Positions 31,196-43,803 are shown, counted from the first letter of the stretch. The stretch: 64,000 bases of DNA from Prorocentrum cordatum (GCA_963575745.1 CAUYUJ010000148.1:534344-598343), one strand, 5' to 3'. Notes: generated by a model from the letters alone, not told the origin. Numbers and translations are program-made.

Positions 31196-32424
31196 TCAGC
31201 GGGCGAAGCCGTCCTGGCCGTCCGCCTTCATCTCGGCGCCCGCGTACACGTAGCCCGGAACGGTCGCGTAGACCACCTCGATGGGCGGCTCAACGGCGTC
31301 CGCCTTCCTCCCCAACTTCTCCAGGGCGAGCGCGGTGGACTTCGAGAAGCGCGGGTCGGCCACCTCGTCGTCGAGCAGGTCCATGATCTTGCCGAAGTCC
31401 TTTCAAGCAGGGGCAGACCCTCCCTGCATTCCTAAAGACCTACCACGGAGTGTTCTTAGAAATGTAGAGTGGTTGCAAGCCTGAACCCCAAGCTGTGAGC
31501 TTTTTCAAGGTGGATGCGCAGCCTACGCGGTGCAATCCATGTGGTGCACTCTATGCGGTGCGAGCTACGTGGCACAAGATGTATGGCGAAGGCTATGGGG
31601 CGCAAACAACATGGCGTAAACTATGTGGTGCAAGCTATGTGTTGCAAGGTACGGGATGCAACCCATGTGGTGCGATCTGTGTGGTGAAAGCTACGTGGTG
31701 CATGCTATGAGGATGAAGCCATGTGGCGCAAGCCATGTGGCGCCTACGAGGCGCCCACGGCCGCACACCAGGCGGAACCTCGCCACACCAAGCACGCGCA
31801 CGTCGCGCCCACGAGGGGCCCACGGCCGCCCGCCAGCCGAAACCTCGAAACACCAGCCAGCGCACATGGCGCCCACGAGACTGCTCTTCGAACAAAAAGA
31901 GGTATGCGCTTACAACATGAGACCGAGTGTCTCACACACGTATCACACTATCAGCCAGGCGTGATCTCAGGCAGGTTCTGATACAATTTGTTCCAAGACG
32001 CTTCGTCACTGCACGAGTCCTCCGTCAACACCTCCGCGCCGGCGATGGACTTCACCACCATGCCGCCCGACACGCCGGCGGAGAACGCCTGGCCCTGAGG
32101 GTCCCCAGGGTACCGGGACACCGGGATCACCTCCATGGCCATCGCGCCCTTCATGCCGTTGCCCGGCTGGTAGCGCAGGATGCCGAAGGGGCGCTTCTTG
32201 TAGGTAACGGTGGGGCCCGGGCCAGTGGCGGCCGAGGCGTCGAATGCCACATCCGCGTCCTTCGGCCCGCAGCGCTCCAGGTACTCCGCGCTCACGCGCG
32301 CGGCCACGCGCTCGCCGCGATGGCAGGCGGGCGCAGGCGAGCCCACGAAGCCGGCGCCCCTGCGGCACAGGGCCACCACCGCGGCCGCCAGCACGCACGT
32401 GAGAATAGGCCGCTGGGGCGCCAT
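31196..32424 (-). CDS. Tandem-array gene copy 8: plastid-targeted PDZ-like protein
   Basis: Exon 1 is 32424-32020, exon 2 is 31399-31196 and the intron is 620 bp. The protein matches copy 7. Its 5' leader (about 32425-32495) belongs to a variant shared only with copy 10: GTAGCGGCGGAAG and TTTAGAAAATCCAAAGCC. Its upstream region is of the long satellite type. Confidence 0.78.
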
Positions 32425-32548
32425 GGCGGCAGAGCTCGGCGCGGGCTGGGTAGCGGCGGAAGCCTCCGGTCGTTTAGAAAATCCAAAGCCAAAAACTGAA
32501 TTATCCCAGTGCGACCCTACCTAGGAGTTGGAGCATCTAGGAAAGCAA

Positions 32549-32735
32549 CATCTACATCTACACCGACAGCTACAGTAACATCTACACCTGCATCTACATT
32601 AACATCAACATCAACTGCGAGACTCACATCTACATCTACACTCACACCTACACCTACATCTATATCTACATCTACACCTACATCCACATATACACCTACA
32701 CCTACATCTACATCTACATCTATATGTTCGCATTG
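32549..32735. repeat. Hexanucleotide tract upstream of copy 8
   Basis: TACATC/TACACC units, closely similar to 26091-26275. Confidence 0.85.
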
Positions 32736-32784
32736 GTGTTGCTGTTGTGTTGGATTGCCTTTGCTGTTGATGTTGCCTTCGCAT

Positions 32785-33310
32785 TGCTATGATATGCTAT
32801 ACTGCACTATGCTATGCTATGATGTGCTGTGCTATGCTGCGCTATGCAATGCTATGATATGCTGCGCTATGATATGCTATGATACGCTGTGATATGCAAT
32901 GCTATGCTATTATATGATGCGTTATGATATGCTATGATATGTTAGGCTATGCTATGCTGCGCTGTGCTATGCTAAGCTATGCTGTGGTGTGCTATGCTAT
33001 GCCATGCTATGCTGCGCTAAGCCATGTCATGCAATGCTGTGCTATGCTATGCTGCGCTATGCCATGCTGCGCTATGCTATGCTATGCTATGATATGAAAT
33101 ATTATGATATGATATGCTATGCTATGCTATGCTATGCGAATGCTGCGCTGCACTGCGCTAAGCTAACCTGAGCTAATCTAAGCTAACTTGAGCTAAGCTA
33201 GGCTAGGCTAAGCTAGGCTAAGCTAAGCTAATCTAGGCTAGGCTAAGCTAAGCTGAGCTGAGCTAAGCTAAGTTAAGCTAGACTAAGCTAAGATGAGATA
33301 AGCAACGTTA
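32785..33310. repeat. Pentanucleotide satellite, fourth block
   Basis: ATGCT/TATGA units on the left give way to GCTAA/GCTAG units from about 33150. A spacer of the 346-846 type follows to 33853. Confidence 0.9.
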
Positions 33311-33853
33311 AACTAAGGGGACGTAGCTGGGGGAACCGCGGGGCGGATACTGGGGGAACCGCCCGGGGCGCTTTCCACTGCCGGGCCCCTTCAAGCCCAG
33401 AGAGTAAGAACCCTTCCAGGCAGAGCCTAGGTAGGGAACAAGGAAGAGGGACGCTGAAGGGGGGGGGAGGTGGAGGGCAGGGGGCAGGGAGTAGGAGGAG
33501 GGAAGAGGAGAGGGACGTGAGAGAGGAGGAGAGAGGAGGGGGAGGAGAGAGAGAGGCCCGGGTCGTGACGACCCGGGCGTTGGTTACTGACGCCGCGCGG
33601 ATCGCTCAACTTTGAGCGACCGCGGCTTCCCGATGGAGCAGGGAGCTCGGTATCGGCCCACTCTGGGCCCTCGCCAGTCGTGGGTTCTGACCAGAATGTC
33701 GAGGCGCACCCAGCCGTGGCGACGAGGAAAGGTTCGTGGCCCCATCGGTAGACGTTTCTCCTCTGAGGCTGGACCCGCCGGGGTAGGGCTCGCGGGGGGT
33801 CGAAAAAAGCACGAGCGGCGGCGGCAGGCAACCGCCCTGCGGCCCGCGAGGGC

Positions 33854-35064
33854 TCAGCGGGCGAAGCCGTCCTGGCCGTCCGCCTTCATCTCGGCGCCCG
33901 CGTACACGTAGCCCGGCACGGTCGCGTAGACCACCTCGATGGGCGGCTCAACGGCGTCCGCCTTCCTCCCCAACTTCTCCAGGGCGAGCGCAGTGGACTT
34001 CGAGAAGCGCGGGTCGGCCACCTCGTCGTCGAGCAGGTCCATGATCTTGCCGAAGTCCTTTCGAGCAGGGGAAGACCCTCCCCCACGGAGGGTTCTTAGA
34101 ACTGTAGAGTGGTTGCAAGCGTGAACTCCAAGCCGTGAGCCATTTCAAGGTGGATGCGCAGCCTACGCGGTGCAATCCATGTGGTGCACTCTATGCGGTG
34201 CGAGCTACGTGGCACAAGATGTATGGCGAAGGCTATGGGGCGCAAACAACATGGCGTAAACTATGTGGTGCAAGCTATGTGATGCAAGGTACGGGATGCA
34301 ACCCATGTGGTGCGATCTGTGTGGTGAAAACTACGTGGTGCATGCTATGAGGATGAAGCCATGTGGCGCAAGCCATGTGGCGCCTACGAGGCGCCCACGG
34401 CCGCACACCAGGCGGAACCTCGCCACACCAAGCACGCGCACGTCGCGCCCACGAGGCGTCCACGGCCGCCCGCCAGCCGAAACCTCGAAACACCAGCCAG
34501 CGCACATGGCGCCCACGAGACTGCTCTTCGAACAAAAAGAGGTGTGCGCTTACAACATGAGACCGAGTGTTTCACACACGTATCACACTGTCAGCCAGGC
34601 GTGATCTCAGGCAGGTTCTGATACAATTTGTTCCAGGACGCTTCGTCACTGCACGAGTCCTCCGTCAACACCTCCGCGCCGGCGATGGACTTCACCACCA
34701 TGCCGCCCGACACGCCGGCGGAGAACGCCTGGCCCTGAGGGTCCCCAGGGTACCGGGACACCGGGATCACCTCCATGGCCATCGCGCCCTTCATGCCGTT
34801 GCCCGGCTGGTAGCGCAGGATGCCGAAGGGGCGCTTCTTGTAGGTGACGGTGGGGCCCGGGCCAGTGGCGGCCGAGGCGTCGAACGCCACATCCGCGTCC
34901 TTCGGCCCGCAGCGCTCCAAGTACTCCGCGCTCACGCGCGCGGCCACGCGCTCGCCGCGCTGGCAGCTGGACGCGGGCGAGCCCACGAAGCCGGCGCCCC
35001 TGCGGCACAGGGCAACCACCGCGGCGGCCAGCACGCACGTGAGGATGGGCCGCTGGGGCGCCAT
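33854..35064 (-). CDS. Tandem-array gene copy 9: plastid-targeted PDZ-like protein
   Basis: Exon 1 is 35064-34660, exon 2 is 34057-33854 and the intron is 602 bp. Pro32 is replaced by Ser just after the FVGS motif. An upstream in-frame ATG, as in copy 2, would add a Pro/Ala-rich leader and is not chosen. A deletion shortens the exon 2-proximal end of the intron (near 34080) relative to copies 5-8. Confidence 0.78.
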
Positions 35065-35552
35065 GGCGGCAGAGCTCGGCGCGGGCTGAGGGGCGGGCGG
35101 AGCCTCCGGTCGTTTAAAAAAGCTCAAGCCCAAAACTGAACAAGGAAGAAGGACGCTGAAGAGGGGGGGGAGGTGGAGGGCAGGGGGCAGGGAGTAGGAG
35201 GAAGAGGAGAGGGACGTGAGAGAGGAGACGAGCGGAGGGGGAGGAGAGAGAGAGGCCCGGGTCGTGACGACCCGGGCGTTGGTTACTGACGCCGCGCGGA
35301 TCGCTCAACTTTGAGCGACCGCGGCTTCCCGATGGAGCAGGGAGCACGGTATCGGCGCACCCTGGGCCCTCGCCAGTCGTGGGTTCTGACCAGAATGTCG
35401 AGGCGCATCCAGCCGTGGCGACGAGGAAAGGGTCGTGGCCCCATCGGTAGGCGTTTCTCCTCTGAGGCTGGACCCGCCGGGGTAGGGCTCGCGGGGGGTC
35501 GAAAAAAGCACGAGCGGCGGCGGCAGGCAACCGCCCTGCGGCCCGCGAGGGC

Positions 35553-36762
35553 TCAGCGGGCGAAGCCGTCCTGGCCGTCCGCCTTCATCTCGGCGCCCGC
35601 GTACACGTAGCCCGGCACGGTCGCGTAGACCACCTCGATGGGCGGCTCAACGGCGTCCGCCTTCCTCCCCAACTTCTCCAGGGCGAGCGCAGTGGACTTC
35701 GAGAAGCGCGGGTCGGCCACCTCGTCGTCGAGCAGGTCCATGATCTTGCCGAAGTCCTTTCGAGCAGGGGCAGACCCTCCCCCACGGAGTGTTCTTAGAA
35801 CTGTAGAGTGGTTGCAAGCGTGAACCCCAAGCCATGAGCTATTTCAAGGTGGATCGCAGCCTACGCGGTGCAATCCATGTGGTGCACTCTATGCGGTGCG
35901 AGCTACGTGGCACAAGATGTATGGCGAAGGCTATGGGGCGCAAACAACATGGCGTAAACGATGTGGTGCAAACTATGTGGTGCAAGGTACGGGATGCAAC
36001 CCATGTGGTGCGATCTGTGTGGTGAAAGCTACGTGGTGCATGCTATGAGGATGAAGCCATGTGGCGCAAGCCATGTGGCGCCTACGAGGCGCCCACGGCC
36101 GCACACCAGGCGGAACCTCGCCACACCAAGCACGCGCACGTCGCGCCCACGAGGCGTCCACGGCCGCCCGCCAGCCGAAACCTCGAAACACCAGCCAGCG
36201 CACATGGCGCCCACGAGACTGCTCTTCAAACAAAAAGAGGTGTGCGCTTACAACATGAGACCGAGTGTTTCACACACGTATCACACTGTCAGCCAGGCGT
36301 GATCTCAGGCAGGTTCTGATACAATTTGTTCCAGGACGCTTCGTCACTGCACGAGTCCTCCGTCAACACCTCCGCGCCTGCGATGGACTTCACCACCATG
36401 CCGCCCGACACGCCGGCGGAGAACGCCTGGCCCTGAGGGTCCCCAGGGTACCGGGACACCGGGATCACCTCCATGGCCATCGCGCCCTTCATGCCGTTGC
36501 CCGGCTGGTAGCGCAGGATGCCGAAGGGGCGCTTCTTGTAGGTGACGGTGGGGCCCGGGCCACTGGCGGCCGAGGCGTCGAATGCCACATCCGCGTCCTT
36601 CGGCCCGCAGCGCTCCAGGTACTCCGCGCTCACGCGCGCGGCCACGCGCTCGCCGCGCTGGCAGCTGGGCGCGGGCGAGCCCACGAAGCCGGCGCCCCTG
36701 CGGCACAAGGCCACCACCGCGGCGGCCAGCACGCACGTGAGGATGGGCCGCTGGGGCGCCAT
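35553..36762 (-). CDS. Tandem-array gene copy 10: plastid-targeted PDZ-like protein
   Basis: Exon 1 is 36762-36358, exon 2 is 35756-35553 and the intron is 601 bp. Thr67 is Ser. It is the last array gene: spacer homology ends near 36855, shortly upstream of its presumed trans-splice acceptor (36833). Confidence 0.78.
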
Positions 36763-36855
36763 GGCGGCAGAGCTCGGCGCGGGCTGGGTGGCGGCGGAAG
36801 CCTCCGGTCGTTTAGAAAATCCAAAGCCAAAACTGAACAAGGACGAGGGGCGATG

Positions 36856-37535
36856 AAAAAAACGAGCGAACAAAAGACTACCGGTGCGGACAGCTGCCCG
36901 GGCTTCATCAGACCAGGTGAGTGATGTCGCAGGCTCCAGATATTTGATGCGTGGTGAATTATAGACGCGAAACATCAAACATGCTGTAGGGGGTGAAGGA
37001 GGAGGGGGGAGGGGGAGAAGGAGGAAGGAGGAAGGAGGAGGAGGAATCCTTGTTGTCGATGTCGTCTTGTGCTGATGGTACCACGTCACTGGGTGGAGTC
37101 GGCGTCGGTGAACTGTGGTGGGTTTGGCGTTGCTGCTGGCCCACGGCGTCCGTGGTCAGAGGTGACGTGTTTGGTTGTTGTTTGTCGCTGTTTGTGGTCG
37201 GGTGGTCGGCGTCGTCAATGTTACATGTGACATTTCGTGTCATCATGCAGCACGAAAACTCACTCGAGTGATTTCCAAATTGCCGCTTTTGTCGCAACTG
37301 TGATCCATATCACGTCAGTGCTGTCACGGTGGAAACATCATCGCGGCCACGTGGCGTCGTATGCGTCGCGCTGCGTGTTATATTCACCAACATGTCCGTG
37401 CACCTTGTGTAGAAACTTCCTCACATCGTGGTCCCACCGCTTGTGCTAACCTGCTAACCACTGTGTTATCGGTATCCCTGTTGCTCCGTGTTCGAATTCG
37501 GGTTCCAATTAAAAGTTCGCTGTGTCCACCTCCTG
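36856..37535. other. Unassigned flank between array and LINE relic
   Basis: A GGAGGAAG purine tract (36990-37045) and a region containing GTGTTCGAATTCGGGTTCC (about 37491), which resembles a Pol III B box. Just left of it is GCTAACCACTG, the complement of an A-box-like motif. The two are in opposite orientations, so no tRNA or SINE is called. Confidence 0.4.
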
Positions 37536-37544
37536 GGCGGGTGG

Positions 37545-39290
37545 GTCGCTACGCGTGCTGCCCACTGCCAAACCATTTTGCGATGCATCTGTGGAACTCC
37601 TGGGATATCGCGCGTGCTCATGAGCTCCTCAGCTTTGCGGGTGCACCAGCGGATGTAGTCAGACCAGAGCTAGGCGTCGTCTGTCGCCTGAGATGAGTCG
37701 ATGCTGTCCCCCCTTGCTTGGGGTGGGCATGGTGGGGTCGGCGGGTCGCTGGAGGCGTCGTGGAGGTCGTCGTTCGTAGGACTCCCCATCGCTGGGGTGG
37801 CGGCCGGTGGTGAAGCTTCTGTCGTGCGTCGCCGCCGTGCCGCGATGATCGCCTTGGCCATCCGTCGTTGTCCGCACAACGATTGGTTGTTTCTACTGTT
37901 GTCCATGATTCTGCAGCGAGCATCACTGTCGGAATCACGGCGAGGCGGTAGATGTGCAATCTGCAGTTGAGTGGGTAGAGCTTGCTCGCACGCCCGTGCA
38001 AGACTGGATTCGATGCTGGATCTCGGTCGCCACTGTGTTTTGAAAACCTGGCCGACGTAGTTCAGATAACCAGCGGGTGGCAGTCTTTCCATGCCCATAA
38101 TGGGATACATTGACGGTCGCGTTACCCCCCCCGATGTGTTATGTTCTTGTCGGTGTATTCCAAGGCCGCGAGGAGCTGCTGCCCTGACTATGCCCCCAAG
38201 CAGGGCACTCGATAAGGGCGGGGTCTGACAAACCAGAACGATGTCGGCGAAGCGGAGTATGGTGGAAACAGATTTGTCCGTGCGCGCTAAGTCTGCTCCT
38301 CGTCGTCGTTGCTGCCAATCTGGAATGAGTGGTTCCAGAAGGTGTTGCAGTGGAGCGCTGCAGAGCAGTGATCTCAAAAGGCCCCCTTGTTTCGTGCATC
38401 GTGTGAGCTTGAACGGTTTGGCGGTAGAGTCGGCGCGAACGAAAACCTTCTGGTCGCGGTAGAACCGCCGGAACAAGCGACGCACTCGGGTGGCGCACCT
38501 GGTCGTCGCAGCGCTGACCGAAGAGCGCTGCGTTCGGAGGTTCGCGCGAGAAAGAACACAAGAAATTATCTCGCGCGCCGCGCCCAGGTCTGAATGCCGC
38601 TTGGTCGTCGGCCCCGCACGGTTCAATGGTTCGCTGTGTGATTTTGGGAGGACGATTGAATAGCTGCATAGCATGGGCACAGCGCGGATCGGGCGATGAG
38701 TTCGCGGAAAGGATAAATCACCCAACTTCGAAGACTGCGGGCACAGTCTTCCTCGAATTTGCCGACGTGGGGGGCCCTCGATTGTAAGACTGCGCCGTTT
38801 AACTGCAACAACGCATCTTGAAATTCTGGGCGCGGGTGCTTGATCAATTCTGCTGCCACCCCTTCGGCGCCAGGTGACTACCCCAACTTGAGTTGTGAGA
38901 TTGCCGCGTCGACTTCCTGCGCCATGCAAAGGCGCGATGTGCTGCTGGGCCCCGGGCGTCGCTCGCGTCTGGCGCTGCCCGGTCGGCGCCGGTGAAATTT
39001 TGACACTCCTCGCAGAACGCCGCGAAAACATCGACAATGCCCGGGCGAATCGCTTTTTTGGCGCCGTCGTCACCAACCCCTTCTGCAATGAGCGTTCGCC
39101 CCCTTCTCGTCCGAATGGGGCCGATGCGCCTGAAGTCTCTGGACTGCCCAAAGATGGCGTTCACCTGCTGTCGTCGGTGCGCGTCCACTGTCGCATGCGT
39201 TGGTTGGCTGATCGTCCGTCGGCTGCTCGCGTCTGACTGGGACGCACTTGTGCTGCCCCACTGGGTTGGCGACGATTTCGGGGACACTGT
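37545..39290 (-). pseudogene. Decayed LINE-type reverse transcriptase
   Basis: Minus-strand motifs appear in the correct order but in different frames. DVFAAFCEE lies near 39055-39025, then QAAFRPGR (GFRPGR-like) near 38600. CTKQGGLLRSLLCSAPL (KQGDPLSSLLF-like) lies near 38400-38350 and LRFADIVLVC near 38260-38230, where the second catalytic Asp of FADD is Ile. GYLNYVGQVF (YLG-like) lies near 38075 and YPLNCRLHIYRLAVIPTVM near 37960-37910. DYIRWCTRKAEE, followed by HRKMVWQWAARVA, lies near 37655-37555. These match RT domains 2-5 and the thumb/C-terminal region of non-LTR elements. Frameshifts and the FADI change mean it is inactive. No RNase H was seen. Confidence 0.75.
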
Positions 39291-39299
39291 CGGGGTTGT

Positions 39300-40500
39300 C
39301 GTCGTTGCTCGCGATTAATGCTGCAGTGGCTTGCGTTTCCCTGGAGATGCGCTGTGCGCCGCGGCGCTTTTCAAATTAATTTCGATTATTCGGTTGAAAT
39401 CGTCGGGCCCAGCCGGCAATGGCTGGCGCCGCAAATTGGAGCCCTGATGGCGCCATTGTTCCCGGTCGTCGGCATGTCTGGTCGGTCGCCGGCGTCGGTC
39501 TGTGCTGGGGCCCAACATTTTGAAGCACATGTGCAAAGATGCCGCCTTGTGGTCTGAATGGTGATCAAGAGCGTTGCTGGTCTCGACGTTCTAGTATTCG
39601 AATGTGGGATCGACTGCAAAATTGACGCGCGCCAACAGTGACTTCTCTCGTCGATGTAACGGAAAACGCATGAAATGACACGCGGGCATTCTGCGATGTG
39701 TTCGCACATGCGGCGAGAAAGCCAGCGTTGGGAAAGTCGCGAGCACTCAACGTTTTCTTATGTACACCCGACGAAAGAATCAAGTTTGGGGCAAGTCAAT
39801 TATGTAGTCGATCTCCTATTCGAAGCATGAGGGTAGCAAACGCATGCCCGCGAGAACGTAGTCGCACTGTTGCGGTTCGTCGCCCGTCGCTGCGAAAGAA
39901 AGCAATCGAGTTGTCCGGGGGCTCGCGGGAAAACGCGCTCACGATTGCAAGCCGCTCGTTTGCAAATGCAGCCTGACGTCGCGCCCATTGGCCTCGGAAC
40001 TCCCCGTCGCCGAACCCGCGGGGCCCCGCGCAGTGAGAACGCGTCGTCTTGGGGTCGCGCAAATTCGGCGCGGTCGCTCGGAGGCGCGCGGTGAGAGCGC
40101 GGTTGGAAGTCCAATTTGGGCATTGAAGGCGGCGGCCAAAATTCTGCGCGCGAGTCGGGGGCGTGCTTCTGTGAACAGAACACTGTCAGTGTCATGCGAC
40201 GGCTGAGCGTGGCCCGCATGCCCCGCATGCGGTTCGCACCCCAGTGCCGAGCGCAATATACGCCGCCCCCCCCCAAAGTACTGAGCACCGAGATTCTCGC
40301 GCTGATTGCCTGGAACTGCGACGCGCACTTGCCCCGGCGCTTGCGCGGGAAAATCGACGTCGCGGCAGCGGATCTCGTTGCCAGACCCACTAGAAGCGCC
40401 GCCGCGCTGCAATGCGTCACTTTCGTTGCGCCGCCCGCCAAGTTCGATCGACCATGACGACGCCCCACTGCGAACCACGCAAAGCATGCAGATGTTCATC
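39300..40500 (-). pseudogene. Possible upstream (endonuclease-side) part of the LINE
   Basis: Two overlapping minus-strand frames (40850-39939 and 40468-39800) have mixed protein-like composition. A stretch near 40380-40290 (PRKRRGKCASQFQAI) could match the N-terminal part of an apurinic-like endonuclease, but no diagnostic catalytic motif is legible. The call rests mainly on position upstream of the RT. Confidence 0.25.
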
Positions 40501-40699
40501 AAGCGGGCGGTTCGCCCCCAAGGACCAAGCGCTGTTGCGCACGCGTGACTGCCCCATCCTGCCTCTCGATGCGTCGGACAGGGTTGGGTCTGAGGGGCAG
40601 GGGGGGGAGGGGGCGAGGGGGGAAGGAGGGGGCGGGCAGGGGGGCGGAGATGGGGGGCGGGGGAGCGGTGAGAGGCAAGCTGGGTGTGTAAGCGTCTTA

Positions 40700-42700
40700 T
40701 CCGACGTCGCCCGCGCCGAGCGTCTGGCACAGCGCGGCACAGGCCCCCGAGCTTCCGCCGAACGTCCTGCGTCTCCTGTTTCGTCAACTCGTCGCCGCGC
40801 GGGCCCCGAGTCATGTCGACGCGGAGGCGCCCTACCTTGATCTGCGTCAAAGCGACGAATTTGTCGGTCGCAATCTCGGCGAAGCAGGCGACCCCAGCGC
40901 AGAAATCAACGCCTGCACTTTAGCGCCGCGCGAAGTCCGCGGAACCCAGCATCAGCGCGCAGCGGTTGCCTTCGTGTCCAGCGCGCGCCCGTCCACGGCG
41001 CCCAATCGTCCATCTGCTGGGAGGGGCAGGGTCGCTCCGCTCGACCACTTCTCCGCCGCGCCGTCAGCATAGCGGATGCGTGGCCGATCTGTCGCGTCGA
41101 CCGCCGCGCTGCCAGCGCCGGCGCCAGCGGCCCTCGGCTTCTCGCCACTCTTCTCCACAACCTAGATGGACCCGAAGGTCTCCGTCGCGCTGCAATTCAG
41201 CACCGCGCGCCAACCCGTCACGTCCTCAACGACGGCTAACGCGCGCTCGACGTTGCCGGCCATCGCCTCGCGCTTCTCCGCCACGAAGGACGCGAAGGCC
41301 AGCTCCTCGCACTCGTTGTCACCTCCTCGCACTCGCAATCGGCCGCCTCGCCCCCCTCGGCCAGCTCGATCTCGCAGTCGGGGGCGTCGCCCCACGCGCC
41401 GCAGTTGGACGCCATTGGGCCGACCTGCTGGATATTGCCCTTGCGCGATCCGCCTGGACCCCCCCCTGTTCTTCGGGCGCGGCGCACGCCTGCGGGGGCA
41501 GCCGCAGATGAAGCACGGCCCCGAACCAACGTCTCCTGCAAATCCACCGGCGCCTGTTCAACTGGTCTTTCCGTTCGGATGAAATACCCGACTTGCCTTG
41601 GCATGCTTGACGACTGCCCGCGCCTGCGCCAACGTTCGCTTCTGAAGCCAGACGTCCGTCTTCGCGTCGGCGACGGCTGCCAAAATCTCCGCAGCCACGG
41701 AACGCCCGTCACCCCCCAGGCCCTCGACGTCGACCTCGTCGTCATCCTTGTCTGCCCCGTCGCCCAGGCATGCCTCGGCGTTGTCTTTCTCGGCGACATC
41801 GTCGTCGCACACGTGTCGCTGCCCGTCGCCTTCGTCGGACATGCCGAGTGCACGTGCGCGTCTGGGCTCGTGAAGGAACATGTCGCGCATCTTGGCGTTG
41901 GCGCCAGGGCCCTGCAGGTCGACGACGGCGCGCTGGTCGCGCAATGTCCCCCTCTCTTCAGGTTCAGCGAGCTCTAGGACAACGACAGGACGCCATCGCA
42001 CTCTTGAGCATGCATCCCTACCCGCTGCAATAGCAACCATCCTGCCATGACCGACGGGGCGAAGGTCTCTCTTGTTTCGGTCGCGACCTCCTTCAAAATC
42101 TTGATATCGACGTCGTCCTCGTCGAGCTCGTGTCTTGCCATGAGCGAGCATTGAGCCTCCGCGGCCTTCACCTTCGCATCTCGCGAGCTGCCAACTGCCG
42201 CGCCACCATCTCCCAGTCCGCACGCCGCTTCTCGATCCTCCCCTTCTAGTAATGTGTTGTCTTCAGTTTCGGCTTACTCGTGTTCGCCCTCTGGAAGGAC
42301 CGGGTGCCCCCCTGCCACCTCAACCTTCTCGACTGGCCGAATGTTTTTCTCGAGCTTGATCGTCGCCGTTTGGGCATTTTTCCTCCACGCGCCGGAAGCT
42401 CTGGTCCAGCTTGTCCGCGGCGATGCCGCTCCTCGGGGCGTCGGCCTTCAAGCCCTCGTTGTTTTTCCGACGCAACGTGAAAACGTACTCCTGTACATAT
42501 TTGGTTACCTCGGGGATGGGTTCGTCCATCAGCGCTTCGTTAAGGAACTCCAGTTCGATCTCTCGATCACCAAACTGCTCCAGGATCTCTCGCCCCTCCC
42601 TTGGTGGTTCCTCCAGCGCCTCCTACGCTTATCCATCAGTGCCGCCGCCAGCCTCGCCAAGGCAACTGCCGTGCACGATGGTTGAGGCCAACCACGCACC
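40700..42700 (-). pseudogene. Broken coding region, possible LINE ORF1
   Basis: Successive minus-strand frames read as one helical, charged protein with frameshifts. EILEQFGDREIELEFLNEAL lies near 42590-42535 and PIPEVTKYVQEYVFTLRRK near 42515-42465. ARHELDEDDVDIKILKEVA is near 42140-42085, and an Asp-rich stretch lies near 41800-41700. TQIKVGRLRVDMTRG, near 40847-40800, closes the region. Low-repeat composition and shared strand suggest an ORF1 preceding the RT, but no nucleic-acid-binding motif was recognised. It could equally be an unrelated degraded gene. Confidence 0.35.
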
Positions 42701-42705
42701 TCTCG

Positions 42706-42752
42706 ATTATCTCTTTCTCTCTCCCTCTTTCTCTCTCTCTCTCTCTCTCTCG
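42706..42752. repeat. (CT)n microsatellite
   Basis: A TCTCTTTCTCTC-type run. The following sequence to 43300 is unassigned. Confidence 0.85.
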
Positions 42753-43299
42753 GTACGCCTGGAAGCGAACTCCGCCCCCGTCCCAAGTAGGAACCTGGTT
42801 GTTTTCATTATCTCTTGAGTCCGTCATGGTGCCAGCTGTGCTGCTCGGAGCCAACTGGTTCCGCCACCAATTCGAGCTCACCGGTCGCGATGACAGGTCC
42901 CGGTGTCGGCGTCAGCCTCGGAAAGAGAACGTCCGCTCCCAAGTCCGAAAACTTTTGTATCTCAGCACGAACGTGGTGGCATGCGTTATTTTGATATGTG
43001 TGCGTTTGTCTGTTGCGAGCCCTCTGGAACCCGCAAAGTATTGATACGACAGCCTTAAGGCGGCTCAAAAGGCCCCTCGTGAACACAAACGGCAGCGGAG
43101 CAGCAGGTATTGCCACACGTGCACAAGTAAATTTACAGGGGTTGGCCCGGTTAGCGAAGGTGACACACAAAAAAAATGTCACTGGCCCGTCGGGGCGTTG
43201 ACCCAAAGAGCTCAAACTAAGGAACGAGGCCCCTTGTTCCCATGACTACAACTTCGATTTCCCATGGAAGACCCCAGGAACACACGAGGCAAACTGCAA

Positions 43300-43590
43300 A
43301 ACCATCACGGAACACCGAACCCCTCCCCAAGGAAAAGGTTTCCTTCTTCAGCGCCCCGACTGTATGCCTGGGGGTACACCACGTTGGCGATGTGGAAAGT
43401 GATGGTGCTGTCGGGCGCCTTCTGACCCTTGACGCCCGTGCCTTGGACATCGCGAGGCCCAGGTTGTAGCGTTGCGAGGACGACGCTTTGACCGCAGCCT
43501 TGATCGCGTGCACTTCGGCGCCCATCGGGTGGCTTACTGTCTGCCCAATTGGTTTCGGTATGTATGCCCTGCTGGAGAAATTGACGATCC
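43300..43590 (-). pseudogene. Possible coding fragment
   Basis: On the minus strand, AYIPKPIGQTVSHPMGAEVH and AIKAAVKASSSQRYNLGLA (about 43570-43455) read as protein. A change of frame then gives STITFHIANVVYPQAYS (about 43420-43365). The family is not recognised. The left edge abuts the microsatellite at 43591. Confidence 0.3.
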
Positions 43591-43750
43591 ACCTCCTCCT
43601 CCTCCTCCTCCTCCTCCTCCCCCTCCTCCTCCTCCTCCTCCTCCTCCTCCTCCTCCTCTTCATCATCAGCATCATCATCATCATCATCATCATCAACATC
43701 ATCATCATCATCAGCATCATCATGATCATCATCATCATCATCATCATCAG

Positions 43751-43803
<53 letters not shown>

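Larger units (their letters stand above)
27938..32440. repeat. 1714-bp tandem duplication of array units
   Basis: Segments 27938-29651 and 29652-31365 are nearly identical, and the next copy follows until it diverges near 32440. The ATGs of copies 6, 7 and 8 are exactly 1714 bp apart. Only a few substitutions were seen, for example near 28345 and 30059. Confidence 0.8.

Noticed and set aside
37380-37520. tRNA or SINE next to the LINE
   Set aside because: B-box-like GTTCGAATTC and an A-box-like motif face opposite ways, and the T-arm does not pair well.
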